From Verrucomicrobiota bacterium (GTDB taxonomy: Bacteria; Verrucomicrobiota; Lentisphaeria; Oligosphaerales; JAFGRS01), in assembly GCA_019136035.1 (NCBI GenBank), contig JAGVUW010000642.1, positions 1 through 14,211 on the forward strand: a DNA stretch of 14,211 nucleotides. Direction: 5' to 3'. The notes under the pieces are model-generated. The model was given only the letters and a program-made list of their open reading frames with translations, did not search any database and was not told the DNA's origin. This document shows, piece after piece, positions 7,422 to 12,966 of the stretch. Position numbers and translations under genes: made by a program. Positions within the stretch are counted from its first letter, which is position 1; each line of letters opens with the position of its first letter.

Positions 7422-8720
7422 ATGCCCCCACCATCGCCCCATACCACGCCTGCCGCCCCGGCCCGGATCACTATCCTGGTCGACAACGCCGTCAACCGCG
7501 CCGGCCTGCGCGCCGAGCATGGCTGGGCCGTCTGGATCGAGACGGGCGACCGCGCGGTACTCTTCGATACCGGCCAGAGCGACCTCGTCATCGCCAACGC
7601 CGACGCCCTCGGACTGCGCTTTGAGGCCCTCGACGCCGTCGTCCTCAGCCATGGCCACTACGACCACACCGGCGGCCTGGCCGCCGTCCTGGCGCGCGCC
7701 CGTGACGGCATCAGGGTCTACGCCCACCCGGCCGCCCTGCAGCCCAAGTACCGTTGTACCCCCGCCGGCAGTCGCCCCATCGGCATCCCGGCCGACGGCC
7801 TGGCTGCCCTGCATCGCCCCAGCGTCGACCTGCGCGCGGTCGAGGCGCCGACCGATGTCGCACCCGGGCTGTGGATCTCCGGTCCCGTGCCCCGCCGCCA
7901 CCCCGAGGAGGTCCCCGAGCCCGGCTTCAACCTCGACCCGGCCGGCCGCGTCACCGACCCCCTCGACGACGACCTGGCGCTCTGCCTCGAGACCCCTGCG
8001 GGCCGCGTCGTTGTTCTCGGCTGCGCCCACCGCGGCGTCATCGCCACCCTCGACCAGGTCGCGGCCCTGCGGCCAACGGCACGACTCCAGGCCGTCATGG
8101 GCGGCATGCACCTGCGCTCGGCCGCACCGTCGACACTGCAGTGGACTGTCGACGCCCTGAAGCACTCCGGCTATGAGCGCTTCCTGCCCGCACACTGCAC
8201 CGGCCTGCCCGCCGTCGCCGCCCTCTGGGCCGCCTGCCCGGGGCAGTGCAGCGAGGCCGGCGTCGGCAAGAGCACCGTCGCGGTCAACCTGGCCGTGCCC
8301 ATCCTGGCACTGGCCGCTGCACCCACAACGGCCGCCAAGGATGCGGCTGTGACCACCCCAAACCCACCCAAGGAGACTCCCATGCGCCTGGCAATCCCGA
8401 TCGCTGACGGCCGACTGTCCATGCATTTCGGACACTGCGAGAGCTTCGCCCTGATCGACGTCGACCCGGCCACCAAGGCCATCCTCAAGGAGGAGACCCT
8501 CACCGCTCCTCCGCACGAGCCCGGGCTCCTGCCGCGCTGGCTCGCTGAGAAGGGCGCCACCGTCATCATCGCCGGCGGCATGGGCCAGCGTGCTCAGGGG
8601 CTCTTCGCCGAACAGGGCATCACGGTCATCGTCGGCGCCCCCGCCGAGGCCCCGCAGGCCCTGGCAAAGGCTTATCTCGCGGGTACCTTGAAGACCGGCA
8701 GCAACGTCTGCGATCATTGA
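7422..8720 (+). CDS. MBL-fold metallo-hydrolase reading through into a NifX-like domain
   Basis: A 432-residue frame made of three parts. Residues about 15-280 are a COG1237-type metallo-beta-lactamase-fold hydrolase: ILVDNAV near the start, FDTGQS (48-53), the metal-binding SHGHYDHTGG (76-85), GCAHRG (200-205), MGGMHL (226-231) and PAHCTG (256-261). Residues about 279-291 (AGVGKSTVAVNLA) look like the Walker A region of an Mrp/NBP35-type ATPase, but the rest of that ATPase is absent. An Ala/Thr/Pro-rich stretch (292-320) then leads in frame into a complete NifX-like domain (321-432). Family members normally end shortly after the CTG region, so the hydrolase has lost its own stop. The start ATG lacks a clear Shine-Dalgarno sequence; translational coupling to the gene 9 bases upstream is likely. 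The simplest reading is a deletion that joined the hydrolase to the ATPase P-loop and then to the next gene. A genuine fusion protein is possible. Confidence 0.78.
   Translation: MPPPSPHTTPAAPARITILVDNAVNRAGLRAEHGWAVWIETGDRAVLFDTGQSDLVIANADALGLRFEALDAVVLSHGHYDHTGGLAAVLARARDGIRVYAHPAALQPKYRCTPAGSRPIGIPADGLAALHRPSVDLRAVEAPTDVAPGLWISGPVPRRHPEEVPEPGFNLDPAGRVTDPLDDDLALCLETPAGRVVVLGCAHRGVIATLDQVAALRPTARLQAVMGGMHLRSAAPSTLQWTVDALKHSGYERFLPAHCTGLPAVAALWAACPGQCSEAGVGKSTVAVNLAVPILALAAAPTTAAKDAAVTTPNPPKETPMRLAIPIADGRLSMHFGHCESFALIDVDPATKAILKEETLTAPPHEPGLLPRWLAEKGATVIIAGGMGQRAQGLFAEQGITVIVGAPAEAPQALAKAYLAGTLKTGSNVCDH
8259..8294 (+). other. Orphan Mrp/NBP35-type P-loop fragment at a junction
   Basis: These 36 bases encode GVGKSTVAVNLA, which matches the Walker A signature of Mrp/NBP35/MinD-type ATPases (GKGGVGKSTVAVNLA). 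No Walker B, no deviant-Walker Asp region and no cysteine motif of an Mrp protein follow. The peptide sits where the MBL hydrolase would normally end. COG1237-type proteins often end near a Val-Gly, which would give a natural overlap point for a recombination. A complete Mrp-type gene is a common neighbour of NifX-like genes, so a deleted ATPase is plausible. Confidence 0.5.
8382..8720 (+). CDS. Second NifX/NafY-family protein (own start inside the fused frame)
   Basis: A 112-residue single-domain protein of the NifX/NifB C-terminal-like family. It starts MRLAIPIADGRLSMHFGHCE, with the HFGHCE motif expected to help bind a metal-sulfur cofactor. It continues with PPHEPGLLPRWLAEKGAT, VIIAGGMGQRAQGLFAEQGI, and ends GSNVCDH, giving a second Cys/His pair. 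It is in frame with the upstream hydrolase, but AGGAG at 8371-8375, six bases before this ATG, is an excellent ribosome binding site. A separate product is therefore likely even if the fused protein is also made. Unlike the first family member (7050-7412), this one has the Cys/His residues typical of the cofactor-binding subgroup. Strong hairpins follow the stop codon. Confidence 0.85.
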   Translation: MRLAIPIADGRLSMHFGHCESFALIDVDPATKAILKEETLTAPPHEPGLLPRWLAEKGATVIIAGGMGQRAQGLFAEQGITVIVGAPAEAPQALAKAYLAGTLKTGSNVCDH

Positions 8721-8735
8721 GGACTGAACGACGTT

Positions 8736-8767
8736 CCCCCGGGCGGCCCGTCGGCGCCGCCCGGGGG
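8736..8767 (+). terminator. GC-rich terminator-like hairpin after the NifX-like cluster
   Basis: CCCCCGGGCGGC at 8736-8747 pairs perfectly with GCCGCCCGGGGG at 8756-8767 across an 8-base loop, giving a 12-bp all-GC stem 15 bases after the stop codon. There is no T-tract, so termination may be Rho-assisted, or the stem may protect the transcript 3' end. Confidence 0.55.
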
Positions 8768-8789
8768 GCGTAGCGCTCACGAGGCCGTT

Positions 8790-8808
8790 GTCGGCAGCGC
8801 CTGCCGAC
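8790..8808. repeat. Hairpin between terminator and CoA-binding gene
   Basis: GTCGGCAG, loop CGC, then CTGCCGAC: a perfect 8-bp stem, 25 bases upstream of the next start codon. It could be a second terminator element or a 5' leader structure of the CoA-binding protein gene. Confidence 0.4.
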
Positions 8809-8833
8809 GACATCCATCGCGCGAGGTCATGCC

Positions 8834-9211
8834 ATGCAGCAGGTCGCCGTACTCGGAGCCAGCGCCAAACCCGAACGCTACAGCTACCAGGCTGTGGCCC
8901 TCCTGAAGGCCGCCGGCCATGCCGTCTATCCGGTGCACCCCGCCCTGGAGACCCTGCAGGGCCTGCGCGCCTACCATCGCCTCAGCGAGATCCCGCAGGC
9001 GCTCGACACGATCACGGTCTACCTCTCCCCACAGCACTCGTCGGCCCTCACCGACGACATCATCGCGGCCCGGCCGCGACGCGTCATCCTCAACCCCGGC
9101 GCCGAGAACCCGGACCTCGCCCGGGACCTCACCACCGCCGGCATCGCCGTTGTCGAGGCCTGCACCCTGGTGCTCGTGCGCACCGGTCAGTTCGACCTCA
9201 GCGCCGGCTGA
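8834..9211 (+). CDS. CoA-binding domain protein (YccU-like, PF13380)
   Basis: A 125-residue single Rossmann-like domain. The N-terminal VAVLGASAKPERYSYQAVALL is the expected nucleotide-binding loop. It is followed by GHAVYPVHP, a central DTITVYLSP strand, and the family hallmark VILNPGAENPDL ending in VVEACTLVLVRTGQF. Length and layout match stand-alone CoA_binding_2 proteins, which resemble the CoA-binding domain of succinyl-CoA synthetase but lack catalytic parts. Their cellular role is poorly defined. GAGG at 8823-8826 lies seven bases before the chosen ATG; another ATG five bases earlier is out of frame. The gene is probably transcribed alone: hairpins precede it, and a 12-bp stem follows, shared with the convergent gene. 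Confidence 0.9.
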   Translation: MQQVAVLGASAKPERYSYQAVALLKAAGHAVYPVHPALETLQGLRAYHRLSEIPQALDTITVYLSPQHSSALTDDIIAARPRRVILNPGAENPDLARDLTTAGIAVVEACTLVLVRTGQFDLSAG

Positions 9212-9212
9212 G

Positions 9213-9240
9213 CCGCCGCGGTCGCGAACGACCGCGGCGG
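9213..9240. terminator. Bidirectional terminator-like hairpin between convergent genes
   Basis: CCGCCGCGGTCG, tetraloop CGAA, then CGACCGCGGCGG: a perfect 12-bp stem. It starts one base after the plus-strand stop codon and lies 20 bases beyond the end of the minus-strand gene, the usual place for a shared terminator. There is no T-tract on either strand. Confidence 0.6.
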
Positions 9241-9260
9241 GCAGCGCCCCGCGGTGCGGG

Positions 9261-10256
9261 TCACTTCTTGGCGAACTGGGCGTCGAAGGCCAGCGCGCTG
9301 GGCTTGAAGTCCATGTCGCGAACGAAGGCGCATGCCTCCGTGGCGCCGTGGATGCGGTCCATGCGTGAGTCCTCCCACTCCACCGACAGCGGGCCGCTGT
9401 AGCCGATGTCGTTGAGCGCCACGATGATCTCTTCGAAGTTGACGTCGCCGCGGCCGGGCGAGCGGAAGTCCCAGTAGCGCCGCGGGTCGGCGAAGTCGAT
9501 ATGCCCGCCGAAGACGCCCACCGTGCCATCGCCATGGCCCCACCAGGCATCCTTGACATGGGCATGGAAGATGCGCGGCCCGAAGGTGCGCAGGAAGCGC
9601 ACGTAGTCGACGCCCTGGTAGCCGAAGTGCGACGGGTCGTAGTTGAAGCCGAAGGCCGGGTGGCCATCGAGGGCCTCGAGAGCACGCTCAGCCGAGGCGA
9701 TGTCAAAGGCAATCTCGGTGGGGTGGACCTCGAGGGCGAAGCGCACGCCGCAGTCAGCGAAGACATCGAGGATCGGCTTCCAGGTCTTGGCGAAGGCCTT
9801 GTAGCCATCGGCAATCTGGCTGGGAAGGCATGGCGGGAAGGAGTAGAGCAGGTGCCAGATCGGCGAACCGGTGAAGCCGGCCACCACCGAGATGCCGAGA
9901 TTCGCCGCCGCCTTCGCCGAGGCCTTCATGCTCTCAATCGCCCAGGCACGCGCCGCCGCGGGCTGACCGCGGACCTCGGCCGGCGCAAAGGCGTAGTGGC
10001 GGTCGTCGAGGACGTCGCAGACCAACTGCCCGGCAAGATGATTCGAAATGCACCAGCACTGCAGGCCGTGCGCCGCCAGGATGGCCTTCTTGTCATCGCA
10101 GTAGGCCTTGCTCTTGGCCGCCTGGAAGACATCGAAGTGATCCCCCCAGCAGGCCAGCTCAAGGCCGTCGTAGCCGATCCCGGCCATAAGTTTGGCCACG
10201 TCCGCCAGCGGCATGTCCGCCCACTGACCGGTGAAGATGGTGACGGGACGTCCCAT
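9261..10256 (-). CDS. Sugar phosphate isomerase/epimerase (xylose isomerase-like TIM barrel)
   Basis: A 331-residue protein of the AP endonuclease 2/xylose isomerase-like TIM-barrel family (PF01261, COG1082). Visible features are the N-terminal strand with GIGYDGLEL (27-34) and likely divalent metal ligands on successive strands: ALEVHP (Glu176), FNYDPSH (Asp207), IFHAHVKDAWWG (His231/His233) and LSVEWED (Glu293). The frame opens 22 codons earlier, but the ATG at 10256 has an AGAAGGAG Shine-Dalgarno sequence at 8-base spacing, and family homology starts at once. No signal peptide, so cytosolic. A TATAGG hexamer on the minus strand (10323-10328) could be a -10 element. The substrate is unknown; members act on inositol derivatives, hydroxypyruvate, tagatose/psicose and related sugars, and no neighbouring sugar gene narrows this. 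Monocistronic by context. Confidence 0.9.
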   Translation of the reverse strand: MGRPVTIFTGQWADMPLADVAKLMAGIGYDGLELACWGDHFDVFQAAKSKAYCDDKKAILAAHGLQCWCISNHLAGQLVCDVLDDRHYAFAPAEVRGQPAAARAWAIESMKASAKAAANLGISVVAGFTGSPIWHLLYSFPPCLPSQIADGYKAFAKTWKPILDVFADCGVRFALEVHPTEIAFDIASAERALEALDGHPAFGFNYDPSHFGYQGVDYVRFLRTFGPRIFHAHVKDAWWGHGDGTVGVFGGHIDFADPRRYWDFRSPGRGDVNFEEIIVALNDIGYSGPLSVEWEDSRMDRIHGATEACAFVRDMDFKPSALAFDAQFAKK

Positions 10257-10367
10257 AGCACACGCTCCTTCTGTTGCCTGTAGCCAATCGGCGACCTGCG
10301 GCGGCCTCTCCAGGCGCCACACCCTATACTGACACGGCGCACCCTGAGCCGCAAGCCGCCCGACATG

Positions 10368-10386
10368 AAAAAGCCCCGCCGGGCGG
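10368..10386 (-). terminator. Possible leftward intrinsic terminator
   Basis: Read on the minus strand this is CCGCCCGGCGGGGC followed by TTTTT. The stem is short (4 bp, either GCCC/GGGC or CCGC/GCGG). It could stop leftward read-through from the lnt side before the isomerase-like gene. It lies immediately before the dispersed repeat and may belong to that element. Confidence 0.35.
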
Positions 10387-10455
10387 ATCTTCCTCCACTG
10401 GCCGTTACCTGCCAGTGACGGAAGCTCCGCTTTGCGGGAGACTTACGGCTCCGCC
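10386..10455 (+). repeat. Dispersed ~70-bp hairpin repeat, copy 2
   Basis: Gapless alignment to 191-260 with 58 of 70 identities. The hairpin core at 10389-10424 keeps all stem bases (CACTGGC/GCCAGTG, CTTCC/GGAAG), while the loop differs at two positions (CGTTACCT against CGGAACCT). The outer part (GGAGAC, TACGGC) is also kept. Same orientation as copy 1, about 10.2 kb away. Confidence 0.75.
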
Positions 10456-10485
10456 GCTCCGAGGATCCTCTTCCCAGGCGGGAGG

Positions 10486-10545
10486 ACAAGGATCACGACA
10501 AGGATCACGACAAGGATCACGACAAGGATCAGGACAAAGAACGGA
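10486..10545 (+). repeat. 12-bp tandem repeat array 1
   Basis: Three perfect units of ACAAGGATCACG (10486-10521), a fourth unit ending CAGG (10522-10533), and a degenerate last unit ACAAAGAACGGA. A partial inverted copy, GTCGTGATCCTG, lies at 10565-10576, so the transcript could fold back on itself. Confidence 0.85.
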
Positions 10546-10561
10546 GGGGGTCGTCCCCCTC
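10544..10561. repeat. Hairpin at the end of array 1
   Basis: GAGGGGG, loop TCGT, then CCCCCTC: a perfect 7-bp stem directly after the last unit of the first 12-bp array. Confidence 0.5.
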
Positions 10562-10654
10562 ATAGTCGTGATCCTGATGGTTCATCCGGCAAGTGCGTAC
10601 TTCATGGCGTGAAACACAGTGGTTTCGGAAAAGAGAAGGAGCATCGACGGAGAC

Positions 10655-10907
10655 TGCCTCCCCATGCCCCAAGGGGGCTGCGTCCCAGAGCCCAGGGTTG
10701 CGGTACCTCCGCTACCCTGGGATGGCCCATGGCCATGGGCCCCAACCCCAACGGGGGTTGCGTCGGTCGGATCGCCGGGGGCCGGCGCAACGGCACGATG
10801 ACGCAACCCCCTTGGGGTTGGATGAGCGGGATGGGATCGGGACCCAGGGTAGCGGCTGCGCCGCAACCCTGGGCTGGAGGACACAATCCCCTTGGGATAG
10901 GGGAGCC
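10655..10907. repeat. Nested imperfect palindrome centred on 10782
   Basis: Three pairs of small hairpins mirror each other about one centre. The outer pair is CCCCAAGGGG (10667-10676) with CCCCTTGGG (10888-10896). The middle pair is 10691-10721 with 10843-10873, each a 13-bp CCCAGGGTWGCGG stem with one mismatch and a 5-base loop. The inner pair is CAACCCCAACGGGGGTTG (10743-10760) with CAACCCCCTTGGGGTTG (10804-10820). Each pair has its midpoint at about 10782, and the flanking bases also match in reverse complement (for example CCGCAACCCTGGGCT). The block 10722-10742 against 10822-10842 does not match; the left part of it holds its own 18-bp palindrome, GGCCCATGGCCATGGGCC (10724-10741). DNA or RNA here could form a long arm carrying sub-hairpins. 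Confidence 0.75.
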
Positions 10908-11025
10908 GCCAGACCAACGCCCTCGTCGAGACCCGCCCGGGGGAGTCCAGGACTGGCGAGATGGACGCCCCCCCGTCGCCACCTGAAGTGCCCAGTTGCC
11001 GGAAGAGCCCGACTCGGACCGCAGG

Positions 11026-11097
11026 ACGAGGATCAGGACAAGTATCAGGACAGGGATCACGACAAGGATCAGGACAAGGATCAGGACTAAGAACGCA
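11026..11097 (+). repeat. 12-bp tandem repeat array 2
   Basis: Five units close to ACAAGGATCAGG (ACGAGGATCAGG, ACAAGTATCAGG, ACAGGGATCACG, then two perfect units at 11062-11085), then a degenerate ACTAAGAACGCA. Same unit, orientation and terminal AAGAACG degeneration as array 1, but more diverged internally. Confidence 0.85.
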
Positions 11098-11108
11098 CGC
11101 AAACGCCC

Positions 11109-11129
11109 CCGGGATCGGCGCCATCCCGG
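11109..11129. terminator. Hairpin downstream of lnt
   Basis: CCGGGAT, a 7-base loop, then ATCCCGG: a perfect 7-bp stem about 60 bases beyond the lnt stop codon. It is a candidate terminator of the argS-lnt transcript, without a clear T-tract. Confidence 0.35.
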
Positions 11130-11189
11130 CGGGATTCCGAAACGCGGCCGGGGGTCGACGGGCGCGGCAGCGGCAGGACACCCCCCGGA

Positions 11190-12947
11190 TCAGGACAGGT
11201 GCGGCTTCTGGATGGCCTCGCGGCGGCGGGCGCAGGCGCGCCAGTGACGCCGGAAGAGCCACAGGCCGACCAGGATGGCGCCGGCGGCGCAGGACCGGGC
11301 GAACCAGTTGCCCCAGCGGGTGAACAGGGTCTCGGGCGGCGTCAGGCTGATCGGGACGTCGTAGACACGGGTGCCGCGGATGAAGCGCCGGCCGGTCTCG
11401 GGGTCGTGGAGGAGGCCCTCGATGCGCCCGTCGGGCAGGATGAGGCAGGTGTCGCTGTTGTTGCCGCTGCGGAACAGCGGCCGGCGGTTCTCGGCGGCCC
11501 GGAAGACGGCGTGCACGAGGTGCTGCCGCGAGCCGGCGCTCTCGGCGTACCAGGCGTCGTTGGTCAGGGTCATCAGGAGGGTGGCGCCCCGGCGGACGAA
11601 GTTGCGGCTGATCTCAGGGAAGACGTCCTCGAAGCAGATGTTGGCGCCGGCAAGGAGGCCGGGCCCCAGGTCGAAGAGGGTGTACTCCGACCCCGGGGTC
11701 AGATCGCGGCCCATGCCGATCCAGTCCACCAGCCAGGGCAAGTAGCGCCCGAAGGGCACATACTCCCCGAAGGGCACCCGGTGGATCTTGTCGTAGGTCT
11801 CGGCCACCGAGCCATCCGGCGCCAGCAGGATGGCGGCGTTGAAGTCCTGCAGGGGCGGCTCCCAGTCGACGCCGGTCCAGCGCGCCTCGGGCAGCGCCCG
11901 GGTGTCGATGGCGCCGAGGAGCAGCGGCGTCTGAATCTCGGCCATGAGGGCATCGACGCGGCTCCGGAATGGCCCATACCCGAGCGGCGCCGGCACGGCA
12001 CTCTCAGGCCAGACGACCAGGTCCGGGCGCGCCACCGGGACGACCTGACGGGTCAGGCCGGTGTAGACCTCGACCGCCTCATTGAACTGCTCCTCGGTCC
12101 AGACGCGGCACTGGGGGATGTTCCCCTGCACCGCCAGGACCCGCAACGACGCCTCCGGTGCGGGCACCGTCGGCGCCAGCCGCGCGGTACCCATGGCCAG
12201 GACCAGGGCCGCGCCGAGGGTCATCGCCGGAGCCCGACCGGAACGTCGCGACGTGCCATAGCGGACGCCATGCCACCAGGTCAGAGCCATCTGCGCCAGG
12301 GCGAGGTTGGACACCATCAGCAGGGCGCTGATGCCGGCAACACCGGTGAAGCAGGTTAGCGACAGGAGCGCCGGACGCTGCCACTGGCTGATGCCGAGGT
12401 CATTCCAGGGGAAGCCGGTGAACAGCCAACTGCGCAGCCATTCCAGGCCAACCCAGAACAGGCTGCTGCCGAGGATGAGGGCGCTCTGACGCCAGCCGGT
12501 GGGCACCCGGCACAGCGCCGGCGGCGGCTCGCCCGCGGGCGCCGCCCGGAGAGCGCCGGCCAGGGCCACGGTGAGCGCGTACCACGCCGCCGGGAAGCAG
12601 GCGCAGTAGATGGCGAGGAGGACCCCGGCAGCAAAGCCTATCTCATTGAGCCAGAAAAGATTCGGTACGCAGTAGACGAAGCCGAGGAGGTATCCGGCCA
12701 GGAGCCGCTGCGGGCCGCTGCAGGGCGCCGCCGCCAACAGCGCCGGCACCAGTGCACACCACCCCAGCCAGTCCCACTCCAGGGGCGCGTAGGACGCCGA
12801 GAGGAGCAGCCCCGACGCCGCCAGACAGCAGACCTGCACCGCCACCGGACGCCAGCCGGTCAGCCGGCGCAGATTGGCACCGGTCGCCGCCGGCTCCGCC
12901 GGGGGCTCCTGGCGGCGCTCAGGCTTGCCTGAATGGCGGTGACGCAT
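11190..12947 (-). CDS. lnt: Apolipoprotein N-acyltransferase
   Basis: A 585-residue inner-membrane enzyme that adds the third acyl chain to the N-terminal cysteine of lipoproteins. Residues about 33-260 hold the multi-helix membrane domain (hydrophobic segments near 36-52, 60-75, 82-100, 106-132, 155-175, 195-224 and 240-256). The nitrilase-like domain follows at about 268-535, with the catalytic triad in standard context: Glu315 in VVWPESA, Lys387 in YDKIHRVPFGEYVPFG and Cys438 in NICFEDVFPE. A last TM segment (about 546-566) and a basic tail finish it. The N-terminus carries a ~30-residue polar, Pro/Arg-rich extension before the first helix, somewhat longer than usual. The start ATG is 19 bases after the argS stop and has only a poor G-rich ribosome binding site, suggesting translational coupling. 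The TGA stop overlaps a sequence resembling the 12-bp repeat unit. Confidence 0.95.
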   Translation of the reverse strand: MRHRHSGKPERRQEPPAEPAATGANLRRLTGWRPVAVQVCCLAASGLLLSASYAPLEWDWLGWCALVPALLAAAPCSGPQRLLAGYLLGFVYCVPNLFWLNEIGFAAGVLLAIYCACFPAAWYALTVALAGALRAAPAGEPPPALCRVPTGWRQSALILGSSLFWVGLEWLRSWLFTGFPWNDLGISQWQRPALLSLTCFTGVAGISALLMVSNLALAQMALTWWHGVRYGTSRRSGRAPAMTLGAALVLAMGTARLAPTVPAPEASLRVLAVQGNIPQCRVWTEEQFNEAVEVYTGLTRQVVPVARPDLVVWPESAVPAPLGYGPFRSRVDALMAEIQTPLLLGAIDTRALPEARWTGVDWEPPLQDFNAAILLAPDGSVAETYDKIHRVPFGEYVPFGRYLPWLVDWIGMGRDLTPGSEYTLFDLGPGLLAGANICFEDVFPEISRNFVRRGATLLMTLTNDAWYAESAGSRQHLVHAVFRAAENRRPLFRSGNNSDTCLILPDGRIEGLLHDPETGRRFIRGTRVYDVPISLTPPETLFTRWGNWFARSCAAGAILVGLWLFRRHWRACARRREAIQKPHLS

Positions 12948-12966
12948 CCCCTGCCCCCGTGGCCGA

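Larger units (their letters stand above)
10257..11189. other. Non-coding, repeat-dense region between isomerase-like gene and lnt
   Basis: About 930 bases with no credible gene. Frames here translate to low-complexity peptides (DQDKDQDK, RTRIRT or NPLG/QPWA types) that simply reflect the repeats. From left to right it holds a leftward terminator-like element, copy 2 of the 70-bp repeat, a first 12-bp tandem array, a G/C hairpin, a ~250-bp nested palindrome, a second 12-bp array in the same orientation, and a hairpin beyond the lnt stop codon. Confidence 0.75.

Noticed and set aside
7035..8813. Minus-strand frame of 592 codons across the NifX/MBL cluster
   Set aside because: The plus strand carries clear NifX and MBL motifs with ribosome binding sites. 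The minus frame is a Gly/Ala/Asp-rich shadow.
10323..10354. Sigma-70 promoter for the isomerase-like gene (TTGCGG and TATAGG on the minus strand)
   Set aside because: Spacing is about 20 bases and both boxes are poor, so it is mentioned in the gene entry but not called as a feature.
10432..11090. Frames encoding DQDKDQDK, RTRIRT or NPLG/QPWA repeats
   Set aside because: These peptides are direct readings of the 12-bp arrays and the palindrome. They occur on both strands and several frames and have no ribosome binding site.
10486..11097. CRISPR array
   Set aside because: The units are contiguous 12-mers with no spacers of regular length, and there are no cas genes.
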